Assembly (NCBI GenBank): GCA_012960925.1 | Contig: DUAG01000048.1 | Span: 26,325-90,324 of the forward strand | Source: Candidatus Manganitrophaceae bacterium | Lineage (GTDB): Bacteria; Nitrospirota; Nitrospiria; SBBL01; JAADHI01 | DNA: 64,000 nt | Direction of reading: 5' to 3' | Part shown: piece after piece, positions 53,466 to 62,177 of the stretch | How the letters are laid out: every line of letters begins with the position of its first letter | Position numbering within the stretch: position 1 is the first letter of the stretch | Notes under the pieces: generated by a model | Databases searched by the model: none | Told to the model about the DNA's origin: nothing | What the model saw: the letters and a program-made list of their open reading frames with translations, nothing else | Translations under genes and position numbers: made by a program

Positions 53466-56075
53466 ATGGAACAGACCCAGAGCAAAGTTCTGGCTGAACT
53501 TCAAAAGGTATTTGACGGTAAATATCAGGAAATTCGTTCCTATCATCATCAGGGCGGTGGAGGAAGTCAGACCGGGGAAGCGCTCACCAATCTGGCGGAT
53601 TCTATTGTTTTAAAGGCGGTCCATTTCATCGATCCGGGTCTGGCAGAGGAGTGGAATGGGGCCTTGATCGCCATTGGGGGCTATGGCCGGGCTGAACTCT
53701 CACCGGGTTCTGATATCGATCTGATGTTTCTATGTCCGGTCGAAGACAGGAAAGAAGCCGAACCTCTAGCATCCGAACTCCTCTGTCTCCTGTGGGACCT
53801 GGGGTATAAGGTCGGTCACAGTTTCAGGACCACTGAGGAGTGTATCGACCTTGCACGACAGGATCAGGTGATTGGAAACTCGCTCTTGGAATCGCGGCGT
53901 CTTCTCGGGAACCGCCCCCTGTTTAAGTCCTTCCGTGAGCAGTTTTTCTTAAAAGTGGTCGATAAGAATCTCAAGGTGTTTCTGCATCACCTGGAATCGG
54001 AAAGGGACACAAGACATGCCAAGTTTGGGCCAACTCCTTTTCTCATCGAACCCAATCTCAAGGAGAGTCCAGGAGGATTACGAGATGTCCATTTTCTGAA
54101 ATGGGTCGCCTCCGCACGCTATCGGACGGACAACCTCCCTCAGATTCACCAGTGGGGACACCTGTCTAACATAGAATATACCAGTCTGAAAACAGCACAT
54201 GATTTTCTCTGGAAGGTTCGAAATCACCTCCATTTTATGGATGGAAAAGCCTCTGACTATCTGGCGATTGATTTGCAGGAAGAGATTGCCCCATTTTTCA
54301 ATTTCAAAGATCGTCGTGAGTTTATGCGGCGTTACTATATTGAAACGGGAAGGATCTTCGAAATATCGAAACGTTTCGCCCGGGAAGCCTCCCCCGTCAG
54401 TCGATACCAGAAATTGCGGCGGGCCTGGAATACGCGTGTTCTCACGCCTGGGTTTCAGTTGATCTCCGGGGAGATTTCGATCCAATCACCCAAACCCTTC
54501 CATTTTCTGGAGGAAGACAGCAATATCCTGAGGCTCTTTCTTTACGCAAAGGAATTCTCGGCCCGGATTGCTGATCCGCTTTTAGAGGTTATCTCCCAGA
54601 TTTCTGAAAAAAAACAGGAGACTCCCCTCTCATCCGATGCCATTCCCCTGTTTCGGGAACTCCTGTCCAAACCAGGAGATATTGCGCTTACCTTAAGAAT
54701 CATGCACCGTACACGCCTTTTGTGGAGAATTATTCCAGAATTTTCCAGGGTGCACTGCTTGGTACAAGAGAGTCCATCACATGCCTTTACAGTGGATGAG
54801 CATAGCATCCGGGCTTTAGAGGAGGCAGAGGGTCTTCTGGATGAAAAAGGTCTTCTCCATGAGGTTTACATCGGCCTTCGGAAGAAAGATATCCTTCACC
54901 TGGCCCTCCTTCTCCATGACATTGGCAAGGGAAAAGGAAAGGATCACAGTCGGGTGGGTGCAGAGATCGCTGAGGAGGCGGCGACCCTTCTTGGCTACGG
55001 GGGAGAAGAGAAGGACTTGCTCATTTTCCTCGTTCGCCGGCATCTTATTTTCTCAGAAGTTGCCCTCTACCGTGATTTTTCAAACGAACCGGTCCTCCTC
55101 GAGTTCACCAGGGAGGTTTCCTCTCCAGATACCCTCCGAAATCTTTTCATCTTAACCGTTGCGGATATTCGGGCGGTTGGCCCGGGAAGGTGGACCAGTT
55201 GGAAAGGAGACCTCCTGAGCAAACTTTACCGTGAGGCCCTGGTCCTTCTGGCTGGAAAAGAAAAAGAATCAAAACAAAAAAAAGTTGAATCAACTCGGGC
55301 GCTTATTCCGGGGTCGGCGAAAGGGGAGTTCCCGGTGGCGTGGCTGGAGGAAATCCTCCCTCAGTTGCCACCCCGTTATTTGTTGAAAACCCCCATAGAG
55401 AAGATCCTGATTGACTTGTCATCCCTCAAACAACTCAACGCTGACCCTGTCCGGATCGATGCACGAGCACTTCCCAGTAGAGGGGTCACAGAATATACCT
55501 TATACACGTACCGTAAGATTTCACGTGGTATCTTCTCAAAGATAACAGGTGTTCTTACAGCCAAAGGACTGAAAATCCTGGCGGCCCAGGTTTATACGTT
55601 ACCGAACGGAATGATCATCGATACCTTTCAGGTTGTTGATCCGGATTACCCAGGTCTGTTTCCGGGTGATCGGTCCTCGGGTATTCTGGAAGAGATCAAG
55701 AAGGTCCTGCGAGGAGACGAAAAGGTAGAAGTACTTCTTTCAAAAAACAATCGCTTTCAGCGTAAAAAGAGACCTGTCCCTTTGCCCCAACCGGTTCGCG
55801 TGGAACTGGATAATCATAGCTCACAAACCTACACCGTGATTGATCTCTATGCTCCTGATCGGCGAGGGCTCCTCTATGTCATCTCAAAGTCAATCTTTGA
55901 TGCCGGCCTGACCATTTGTGCTGCAAAGATTGCAACACGCCTGGATCAAGTGGTCGATATTTTTTACGTGACCGATTCTGATGAGAAAAAGTTGACGGAT
56001 CCGGAAAAAATAAAATCCATTCGGACATTTTTAAAAGATCAGATTGAGGCAAATCTCTCCTCGGAAAAAAACTGA
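53466..56075 (+). CDS. glnD: [Protein-PII] uridylyltransferase / uridylyl-removing enzyme
   Basis: An 869-aa nitrogen sensor that uridylylates PII proteins when glutamine is low and removes the group when it is high. The nucleotidyltransferase domain has IGGYGRAELSPGSDIDLMFL near residue 74. The HD domain has LLLHDIGKGKGKDHSRVGAE near 478. Two ACT domains lie near 685-760 and 795-865 (VIDLYAPDRRGLLYVISKSIFDAGL). GGAGGAGG lies upstream of ATG. Its TGA stop is part of TGAATCGTTAC, the family B end sequence, and it faces the folB end on the other strand. Confidence 0.95.
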   Translation: MEQTQSKVLAELQKVFDGKYQEIRSYHHQGGGGSQTGEALTNLADSIVLKAVHFIDPGLAEEWNGALIAIGGYGRAELSPGSDIDLMFLCPVEDRKEAEPLASELLCLLWDLGYKVGHSFRTTEECIDLARQDQVIGNSLLESRRLLGNRPLFKSFREQFFLKVVDKNLKVFLHHLESERDTRHAKFGPTPFLIEPNLKESPGGLRDVHFLKWVASARYRTDNLPQIHQWGHLSNIEYTSLKTAHDFLWKVRNHLHFMDGKASDYLAIDLQEEIAPFFNFKDRREFMRRYYIETGRIFEISKRFAREASPVSRYQKLRRAWNTRVLTPGFQLISGEISIQSPKPFHFLEEDSNILRLFLYAKEFSARIADPLLEVISQISEKKQETPLSSDAIPLFRELLSKPGDIALTLRIMHRTRLLWRIIPEFSRVHCLVQESPSHAFTVDEHSIRALEEAEGLLDEKGLLHEVYIGLRKKDILHLALLLHDIGKGKGKDHSRVGAEIAEEAATLLGYGGEEKDLLIFLVRRHLIFSEVALYRDFSNEPVLLEFTREVSSPDTLRNLFILTVADIRAVGPGRWTSWKGDLLSKLYREALVLLAGKEKESKQKKVESTRALIPGSAKGEFPVAWLEEILPQLPPRYLLKTPIEKILIDLSSLKQLNADPVRIDARALPSRGVTEYTLYTYRKISRGIFSKITGVLTAKGLKILAAQVYTLPNGMIIDTFQVVDPDYPGLFPGDRSSGILEEIKKVLRGDEKVEVLLSKNNRFQRKKRPVPLPQPVRVELDNHSSQTYTVIDLYAPDRRGLLYVISKSIFDAGLTICAAKIATRLDQVVDIFYVTDSDEKKLTDPEKIKSIRTFLKDQIEANLSSEKN

Positions 56076-56079
56076 ATCG

Positions 56080-56435
56080 TTACGAACGTGTCCTGACGCA
56101 TTCAACGACGACCCCTCCCCGTATCGTTTCGCAGGCGGAGATATTTTTTAAGACGAATACGAACCGAATGCACCTGTCTATTTTCCAGAACCTTCTCCGC
56201 GATTTTTTCAGCCAGGGTTTTAATCAGGTGGACCGCTTGTCCCCTTCCCAGTTTTGAAATTTCAGAACTCAGACGGTCATAATCGATCGTTTCTTCCAGA
56301 CGATCGGTCTCGGCAGCCTTTTTGAAATCGCAAGGCAAAGCGATATCAACCGAAAGGTGTTGGCCGACCGACCGCTCAGCCTCCGTAATGCCGCAATGTC
56401 CGTGAAACTCAATCTGATAAATCGAGTTTATCCAT
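56080..56435 (-). pseudogene. folB: folB (dihydroneopterin aldolase), apparently frameshifted at both ends
   Basis: The central frame encodes a clear FolB: IYQIEFHGHCGITEAERSVG..., then TDRLEETIDYDRLSSEI and LIKTLAEKIAEKVL. This frame has no usual start. ATG 56435 overlaps the upstream gene's stop and reads MDKL, a typical FolB start, but it is one base out of frame. At the 3' end, past an A6 run (56144-56149), the central frame gives an odd tail. One base over, the sequence reads ISACETIRGGVVVECVRTRS and stops at TAA 56080. Removing one base at each point gives 117 aa, the normal family length. If unshifted, the protein would start at ATT 56422. This is either two real indels or sequencing errors. 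Confidence 0.7.
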
Positions 56436-56724
56436 CGGAAGGAACGCTCAGAAGGTGGGGAAGGATTTCCCCCCCTATAAGGTGTTTTTGAACCAGGTCC
56501 TCAACCACTTTCTCATCCAGGCCCGCATACCATGTCCCTTCAGGATAGATGACCATGTTGGGGCCATTGCCGCATTGGCCGAGGCAAAGGCAGAGGGTAA
56601 CACGAATCTTTTTTGTCAGGTTTTCTTTCTCAAGTGTCCTTTGAAGGGCCTGCAAGGTCTCTTCGGCCCCATCCTGACGGCAGTTGGGGCCGGTACAGAC
56701 AAACAGATGGTGAAATCCGGGCAC
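56428..56724 (-). CDS. Thioredoxin-like (2Fe-2S) ferredoxin
   Basis: A 98-aa protein. CTGPNCRQDGAEE near residue 10 and the CLCLGQCGNGPNMVIYPEGTWY block near 45-65 place the cysteines as in thioredoxin-like 2Fe-2S ferredoxins, related to NuoE C-terminal domains and the Azotobacter FdI-type small proteins. It is cytoplasmic. Its stop overlaps the folB ATG, so the genes are coupled. The AGGAGAC-like start region fits. The electron partner is unknown. Confidence 0.87.
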   Translation of the reverse strand: MPGFHHLFVCTGPNCRQDGAEETLQALQRTLEKENLTKKIRVTLCLCLGQCGNGPNMVIYPEGTWYAGLDEKVVEDLVQKHLIGGEILPHLLSVPSDG

Positions 56725-56791
56725 AACGTCTCCTCAAATTTACAGTATTTATAACACGATGATGGGTGAGACTTAAAGCGATGTGCGCTTC

Positions 56792-56812
56792 CCTCATTCC
56801 GTGATTGCGGAA
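56792..56812. repeat. Degenerate copy of the CCTCATTCCG palindrome
   Basis: CCTCATTCCG then CGGAAT with an intervening TGATTG-type loop. It resembles the perfect hairpin at 52377 but only the ATTCCG/CGGAAT core pairs. It lies just downstream of the sigma factor gene. Confidence 0.45.
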
Positions 56813-56843
56813 TTATAAGTCACCGTTGGGTTCTTCTGATATT

Positions 56844-57758
56844 TTACGGGCTTCCTGAGCTTTCCCCAATCTCTTCTCTCATGAATTTTTTCAGCTTTTT
56901 TTTGATATTTTCTTCGATCTGTCGAACCCGTTCTTTTGAAATCTGAAGTTTTGATGCAAATGTCTCGAGGGTTTTTGGTTTTTCTGCCAGGATTCTCTCT
57001 GACAATATCGCGACCTCTCTCGGTTTTAATATCTTTGAAAATTCCTCCAGTTTGGATCGGAACAAAAGGGTCAGTTGTTTATCGGCCAGGGCGTCATCGA
57101 CCCTCGGCTCTTGGGATGGAAGAACATTCGAAAGGGGTTCGTCCGCCAGGGCGCTGGCAGGGGCGTCAAGAGAGAGCTCATGCCCTCTCAGACGTTGTGA
57201 CATTTCAATGACATCTTTCTCTTTGACATCCAGGCGGCTTGCGAGAAGCTTGGGTCCGGCCTCCACGCCGAGTTTTTCCAGTCGTTCCCGCTCTTTGGAA
57301 AGCCGGAAGAACAACTTGCGTTGTGTCTCCGTTGTGCCGATTCGGACCAGGCGCCAATTCTGGAGGATATATTTCAGGATGTATGCGCGGATCCACCAAG
57401 TGGCGTAGGTGGATACCCTGACCTTCTTGTAGGGATCAAATTTCTTGACGGCATGCATCAGACCGACATTGCCTTCCTGAATCAGGTCCATCACATTAAA
57501 AGGAAGGTTTCTGTACTCCATCGCAATGGAGACGGCCAGGCGAAGGTGGGACAAGATCAACTGTGTGACCGCGTCGAGGTCGCCTTTTTCACGAAACCGA
57601 ATCGAGAGCGCGTGTTCTTCCTCCCGGCTGAGGAAGGGATACCTGCGAACCTCTGCGAGATATCGCTGAAGGGGGTCGTAGACCGAAAGTTCCCGCTCCT
57701 CACCTACTAATGCCATCTCGCCCTCAGGCCGGTTTTTCTCAAGGTCCAACTCCTTCAT
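56844..57758 (-). CDS. rpoH: RpoH-type sigma factor (sigma-70 family)
   Basis: A 304-aa sigma factor. Region 1.2/2 has YDPLQRYLAEVRRYPFLSREEE near residue 25, DLIQEGNVGLMHAVKKFDP near 85 and YATWWIRAYILKYILQNWRLVRIGTTETQRKLFF near 110-145; the last block is the RpoH box. Region 4.2 has LQISKERVRQIEENIKKKLKKFM near 265. It probably directs heat-shock transcription. The frame extends 67 codons upstream, but ATG 57758 follows GAAGG and starts the family pattern. Confidence 0.87.
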   Translation of the reverse strand: MKELDLEKNRPEGEMALVGEERELSVYDPLQRYLAEVRRYPFLSREEEHALSIRFREKGDLDAVTQLILSHLRLAVSIAMEYRNLPFNVMDLIQEGNVGLMHAVKKFDPYKKVRVSTYATWWIRAYILKYILQNWRLVRIGTTETQRKLFFRLSKERERLEKLGVEAGPKLLASRLDVKEKDVIEMSQRLRGHELSLDAPASALADEPLSNVLPSQEPRVDDALADKQLTLLFRSKLEEFSKILKPREVAILSERILAEKPKTLETFASKLQISKERVRQIEENIKKKLKKFMREEIGESSGSP

Positions 57759-57996
57759 GGGATTACCTTCATTAAGGTTATTGGTATCAAGAAGTGTAGC
57801 AGAAACGGAATGAAGAAAAAAGGAGGCCCTCCGGGGCGAAGGGGCAAAGGCGGAGGCTTCACTCAGGGAAAATAGCGTGTGACTTGTGAGATTAGGGCGG
57901 TCTTTGCTTTGTCGGGGTCTTTCGTGCGGATGACTTGTGATAGGGGAGCCCCCCCCCATGAATCCCGGGGGACTCTCCTAATCGTCTGTCACAAGA

Positions 57997-58539
57997 TTAC
58001 TTGCTGCTTGTTCTCACAAATCCCATCTGTGTGATACTGGAAAGGTTTGGATTCCTGGGTATCAAGGTGACTTTTATGGTCAGGTCCGTTCCTTTCGGCA
58101 ATCCTGAGGAGATAATCTTAATGTCGGATTTTCCTGAACTGAGATCCCCATCGACCATCAGAAGAGGGTCTTCAGCAGTAAGGTGTATCTTGCCTTTGGC
58201 CGACGTTGTCCCGCTGCTCATGCTCCCATCATTAAAAAAGACAAAGAGTGTTTGGAGCGCCATCCTGGTGTCTACATCCCTGACGGTGACGGACAGATGG
58301 TAGGCTTCATTCGGCGTGAAGGTCAATCGGGCTCTGATCTTCATTTTGTCCGAATCGACAATGGTTGGATTGGTCGGAAATCCTGTTGAGATAAATACGG
58401 CATCCCCAGGTTCAGAAAAAGCATAAGGTTTCGTCACCTTCAAGCCGGTTTCGGGATCCGTCTTGGCCTCGGCCGGAATAGCACCCACGATAAGACTGAC
58501 AAAAAATAATGCCCCCACGACTATTCTTATTTGTTTCAT
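57997..58539 (-). CDS. Exported hypothetical protein
   Basis: A 180-aa protein with a clear signal peptide (KQIRIVVGALFFVSLIVGAIPAEA, cleavage after AEA). The mature part is beta-rich with alternating polar and hydrophobic residues (KIRARLTFTPNEAYHLSVTVRDVD; GTDLTIKVTLIPRNP), like an Ig-like or fibronectin-type domain. It has no cysteines in the mature part. The family is not recognised. It lies upstream of rpoH on the same strand with a 240-nt gap. Confidence 0.6.
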   Translation of the reverse strand: MKQIRIVVGALFFVSLIVGAIPAEAKTDPETGLKVTKPYAFSEPGDAVFISTGFPTNPTIVDSDKMKIRARLTFTPNEAYHLSVTVRDVDTRMALQTLFVFFNDGSMSSGTTSAKGKIHLTAEDPLLMVDGDLSSGKSDIKIISSGLPKGTDLTIKVTLIPRNPNLSSITQMGFVRTSSK

Positions 58540-59088
58540 CCACTGCCCCCTTTTTTTAATTGTGGTGATATGGATCTTCTTGAGCAGATCCGATTCTCTC
58601 GGTCGAACTTTTTATCAAGGCCTCTTCTGACTCTAACCGGAAGGTCCGTTCTGCGTAAAACAACTGTATCCCGGATGCTTCCAATGTCAATGCCCTCAAA
58701 AGATGGGGGTCCGACCTTTGGGAATCCCCATTGAGTAGTATACAGCCCTATTTCTGATATAGAATGGTCAGATGTATTATCTCGGGTTCTTATTGACTAA
58801 TTACACTGGATGGATCGCGTAATTACCTGTAGAAGGGAAATTATAGGTAGCTCTGATGAAGTCTGGGTTGAATTTTCAGGGAGATCTTATGTTTCGATGT
58901 GAAATGTAGAAGCGGAACATAAGTGCCCTGAAAAAAATTCATGACTTGTTCGGAGTCCCCTAATAACAAGTATGCGCCCTTTTTGTAGGGTGAGCACAAG
59001 GCCTTAAGGTCTAAATTGTGGAATCTGGGAAAGTACATCCTCTTCAGGTCGGATCAATATGTCGGCTTATGCTGAGCCCGAAATCCCC
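58540..59088. other. Intergenic region with one truncated repeat
   Basis: About 550 bp between the exported protein gene and the rpsU promoter. Apart from repeat A copy 6 (58846-58962) I see no gene or RNA. Short frames in it lack ribosome binding sites. Confidence 0.5.
58846..58962 (-). repeat. Repeat family A, copy 6 (truncated, reverse orientation)
   Basis: About 117 bp. It begins GGTAGCTCTGATGAAGTC and ends TCATGACTTGTTCGGAGTCC. It keeps both ends and the ATGTTTCGAT segment but has lost most of the interior. Confidence 0.75.
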
Positions 59089-59117
59089 TTGACAAGACGG
59101 TGTCTATGGGGGATAAT
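59089..59117 (+). promoter_or_regulatory. Sigma-70 promoter of rpsU
   Basis: TTGACA (59089-59094), a 17-nt spacer, GATAAT (59112-59117). It would give a leader of about 70 nt before rpsU. Confidence 0.75.
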
Positions 59118-59194
59118 CGGGGGCAATATTGTTGGTTATGGGTCGTCCCCCGTAGAAGTGATGCTTAGGTTTTAAAATTTAAAGGAGATTGGTG

Positions 59195-59392
59195 GTGATC
59201 AAGGTTTATGACAACCAGATCGAGAAGGCTTTAAAGGCTCTCAAGAGGCAGCTGGCCAAAGAGGGGCTTTTAAAAGAGCTGAAACGACGAAGTTTTTACG
59301 AGAAGCCTTCAGTAAAGAAGAAGAGAAAACAGAAAGAAGCCAGAAAGAAGCGTCTCAAGGCCCTCCGCGCTAGTTTTATCCCTAGCAGGTAG
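59195..59392 (+). CDS. rpsU: 30S ribosomal protein S21
   Basis: A 65-aa basic protein. KVYDNQIEKALKALKRQLAKEGLLKELKRRSFYEKPSVKKKRK follows the S21 pattern (helix, then RRxxYEKPSxKRKRK). Three possible starts lie together: TTG 59189, GTG 59192 and GTG 59195. I chose 59195, 7 nt after GGAG. It has its own promoter and is not in the classic rpsU-dnaG-rpoD order. Confidence 0.9.
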   Translation: MIKVYDNQIEKALKALKRQLAKEGLLKELKRRSFYEKPSVKKKRKQKEARKKRLKALRASFIPSR

Positions 59393-59780
59393 TTTCGTTC
59401 ATATTGTCTTTCCTCACCTGACCTTTGGATTTGTGCTTCTGCGGTATCCATCCTGATTTATCCTAGAAAATATCCCTTTGCCTGTATTTTAATATCATTC
59501 CCTTGGATTGAGTGTGCCTGTGAGTTTAACCTCCGCCTTGTTGAGGATGGGTTCATTAAATCTCGATAGAGAGTTATTGGCGATGAACTTGACCTTATTT
59601 TATTGACCTGCTAGACTCCATCGACCGATAAGGTGCCCACTGCCGTAATTGCACAATCAGAGGCCGCCGATTGCCTTTCTAGACTGAGTGATCTTCCAAA
59701 AGTCTCTTGATCTTTGTCCTCTAAAAATTATTTGGCTCTTACTTGAGACCAAATTTTGCATCTTGAGTTGTGGAAAAGAA
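59393..59780. other. Intergenic region after rpsU
   Basis: About 388 bp. I see no gene, RNA or repeat in it. It must contain the promoter of the next genes, but none stands out. Confidence 0.4.
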
Positions 59781-59981
59781 ATGGAAGAGCGAAGAGACGA
59801 ACGACGGAAACTGACACGAGGATATGGCCCCGAGCGCCGGGTCAGCGTTCTGCTCTCTCCTCGATCAGATCTTCGACGGGCGGAGCAGCGCAGAAAAGAT
59901 TGTCGTACGGATGATCGGCGCAAGAAAAGAACCTTACCCTCCATTGTCATGAAACCGGGATTGGCCGTATCAGATGAATGA
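59781..59981 (+). CDS. Small arginine-rich protein with DRR/ERR motifs
   Basis: A 66-aa protein beginning MEERRDERRKLTRGYGPERR, with RSDLRRAEQRRKD and DDRRKKR following. The charged RR pattern resembles the 57-aa frame at 51983. A GGAAAAGAA stretch precedes the ATG; the frame stays open upstream to 59688 but that part is not protein-like. Its TGA overlaps the queE ATG (ATGA), which supports real translation. Function unknown; the motif is known as a low-complexity linker in some PilZ and response-regulator proteins. Confidence 0.55.
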   Translation: MEERRDERRKLTRGYGPERRVSVLLSPRSDLRRAEQRRKDCRTDDRRKKRTLPSIVMKPGLAVSDE

Positions 59982-60613
59982 AAATCAATGAGATTTTTAA
60001 AAGTATCCAAGGGGAGTCGAGTTATGCGGGACTCCCCTGTGTATTTGTGCGGACCACTGGATGTCATCTCCGCTGCCAATGGTGCGACACAGCGTATGCG
60101 TTTCACAGGGGGCTTGAATACTCTGTCGAATCGATCCTTCAAGTGGTCCGAAGTTTTGAGTGCCGCTTCGTAGAATTGACTGGCGGGGAACCACTCCTTC
60201 AGGAAGAGAGTCCTCTCCTCATCAAGGCACTCTTGAATGAGGGTTTCCAGGTTCTCGTCGAAACGAGCGGCAGCCTGCCCATCAATCAGATCGATTCCCG
60301 GGCAATCATCATACTGGATATTAAATGTCCCGGCAGTGGAATGGATCATGCCACGGTTTGGGAAAACCTGGCATGCTTAAAAGACCGGGACGAAATCAAG
60401 TTTGTTATTGCTGACCGGGCCGATTACGACTGGGCCAAGGACATACTCAAACAGTATTCAGTACTTCGGGGCAAGATCGTCTATTTTTCTCCGGTCTTCG
60501 GACAGATGCCGGCGAAGGAGCTGGCTGAATGGATCCTGGAAGAAAAACTCCCGGTTCGTTTTCAATTACAGATGCATAAATATATCTGGGATGCCGCGAT
60601 GAAAGGGGTTTAA
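59978..60613 (+). CDS. queE: 7-carboxy-7-deazaguanine synthase
   Basis: A 211-aa radical-SAM enzyme that forms the deazaguanine core of queuosine. The cluster motif CHLRCQWC (CxxxCxxC) lies near residue 29, and FVELTGGEPLLQEE near 65 is the SAM GGE site. The N-terminal INEIFKSIQGESSYAG is the QueE start. No queC, queD or queF is in the window. It overlaps the small RR-rich gene upstream and lies 10 nt before pepA. Confidence 0.93.
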   Translation: MKINEIFKSIQGESSYAGLPCVFVRTTGCHLRCQWCDTAYAFHRGLEYSVESILQVVRSFECRFVELTGGEPLLQEESPLLIKALLNEGFQVLVETSGSLPINQIDSRAIIILDIKCPGSGMDHATVWENLACLKDRDEIKFVIADRADYDWAKDILKQYSVLRGKIVYFSPVFGQMPAKELAEWILEEKLPVRFQLQMHKYIWDAAMKGV

Positions 60614-60623
60614 AGGGATTTAT

Positions 60624-62177
60624 ATGGAAATTACAGTTAAACAGGGTTCTGTACTAAAAGCCAAAGGAGAGATCCTGATCCTTACCCACTATGAGGGGGA
60701 AGATCTCGCGAAAGAGATCGCCTCGGTGGATAAGGCCATCGGCGGCCTGATTCGAGAGGTGATCGCAACAGAAGGCTTCGCCGGGAAATTTCTACAAACC
60801 ACACTCATTCGTCCGAATGGAAAGACGGGTTTTCCACGGCTCCTGATTATTGGACTGGGGAAGCGGAACGAGGTGACGCTCGATCATATCCGAAAAGGGA
60901 TGGGACGTGCGGCAACACTTGTCCGAGAAATAGAACTGGGCGAAATTTCGATACCAGTTTACGCGAAACAAGTGAGGCGGGTCTCGATTCGTGATTTATC
61001 TCAGGCCATAATTGAGGGGGTATTGCTGGGTCTCTATCAATTCCAGCGATATAAGACAGAGCGCCCGAATACAACGGAGATCAAGAACTGCACCCTCTTG
61101 AGTTCTGATAGGAAATCCATACTCGATATCCGTATCGGCGCGAATCGTGGAAATCGGATTGCTGAAGCGGTGCGTTATGTTCGGGATCTCTGCAACACGC
61201 CTTCCAATATGGCAACGCCGAGTCATCTTGCGGAAGAAGCCGTACACATCGGGGCGGAACATGGCATGCACGTCGAGGTCTATGACCGGTCGGAGATTGA
61301 AAAGATCGGCATGGGAGCCCTGCTTGCCGTTGCTCAGGGAACGGCTGAACCTCCCAAATTTATTGTCCTTGAATATGAGGGAGCGCGTACCGATTCCAGC
61401 ATCAAACAAAGTACGCGAAAGAAGAAAAAAAAGCCGATTGTCCTGGTGGGGAAGTCGGTTACCTTTGACTCTGGAGGGGTCTCCCTCAAGCCCTCTGATA
61501 AAATGGAATTGATGAAGTACGACATGTCCGGCGGGGCCACCGTTCTGGGTGTGATGCGCGTGGTGGCTGAATTGAACCTCCCGATCCATATCGTTGCGCT
61601 TCTCCCCGCGACCGATAATATGCCAAGCGGAACGGCAGTCCACCCCGGGGACGTGGTCACGACTCTGTCCGGAAAAACGGTGGAAGTGATTAACACAGAT
61701 GCCGAAGGAAGACTTTGCCTGGCAGATGCCCTTACTTATGCGGCGCGGTACAAACCGGCCGCAATCATTGACCTCGCAACCTTGACGGGTGCCTGTGTCG
61801 TGGCCCTCGGCCAACATGCCATTGGCCTGATGGGAAATGACCAAAAATTGATCTCACAGATAGAGAACGCGGGACGGGAAACCGGGGAGCGGGCCTGGCA
61901 GCTTCCGCTCTGGGAGTCTTACTTTAACCAGATTAAAAGCGATGTTGCCGACTTAAAAAACGTGGGTGGACGAGGCGGTGGAGCCATCACGGCTGGACTC
62001 TTCTTAAAGCAGTTTGTGGGGAAGACCCCCTGGGTCCATCTCGATATCGCGGGAACCGCCTGGAACCATGATGGAGGTCATCCCTATATTCCAAAAGGGG
62101 CAACCGGGATTCCCCTGCGGCTTTTGATTCAATTCCTGAGCAATCTGACTATGAAGTCTGGAGGCGTGTCGCGATGA
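60624..62177 (+). CDS. pepA: Cytosol leucyl aminopeptidase (M17)
   Basis: A 517-aa two-metal aminopeptidase. The C-terminal catalytic half has VGKSVTFDSGGVSLKP near residue 280, the NTDAEGRLCLADAL signature near 355 and the ATLTGACVVALG segment. The N-terminal macro-like domain starts EITVKQGSVLKAKGE. The insertion STRKKKKKP near 270 is unusually basic. It overlaps nagZ by ATGA at 62174. Confidence 0.95.
   Translation: MEITVKQGSVLKAKGEILILTHYEGEDLAKEIASVDKAIGGLIREVIATEGFAGKFLQTTLIRPNGKTGFPRLLIIGLGKRNEVTLDHIRKGMGRAATLVREIELGEISIPVYAKQVRRVSIRDLSQAIIEGVLLGLYQFQRYKTERPNTTEIKNCTLLSSDRKSILDIRIGANRGNRIAEAVRYVRDLCNTPSNMATPSHLAEEAVHIGAEHGMHVEVYDRSEIEKIGMGALLAVAQGTAEPPKFIVLEYEGARTDSSIKQSTRKKKKKPIVLVGKSVTFDSGGVSLKPSDKMELMKYDMSGGATVLGVMRVVAELNLPIHIVALLPATDNMPSGTAVHPGDVVTTLSGKTVEVINTDAEGRLCLADALTYAARYKPAAIIDLATLTGACVVALGQHAIGLMGNDQKLISQIENAGRETGERAWQLPLWESYFNQIKSDVADLKNVGGRGGGAITAGLFLKQFVGKTPWVHLDIAGTAWNHDGGHPYIPKGATGIPLRLLIQFLSNLTMKSGGVSR

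Noticed and set aside
56102..56338. 78-aa stand-alone hypothetical gene
   Set aside because: It is the central part of folB; conserved FolB residues continue upstream in the same frame without a start codon.
58531..58734. 67-aa frame after the exported protein gene
   Set aside because: No ribosome binding site, no protein-like pattern, and it begins inside the start region of the opposite gene.
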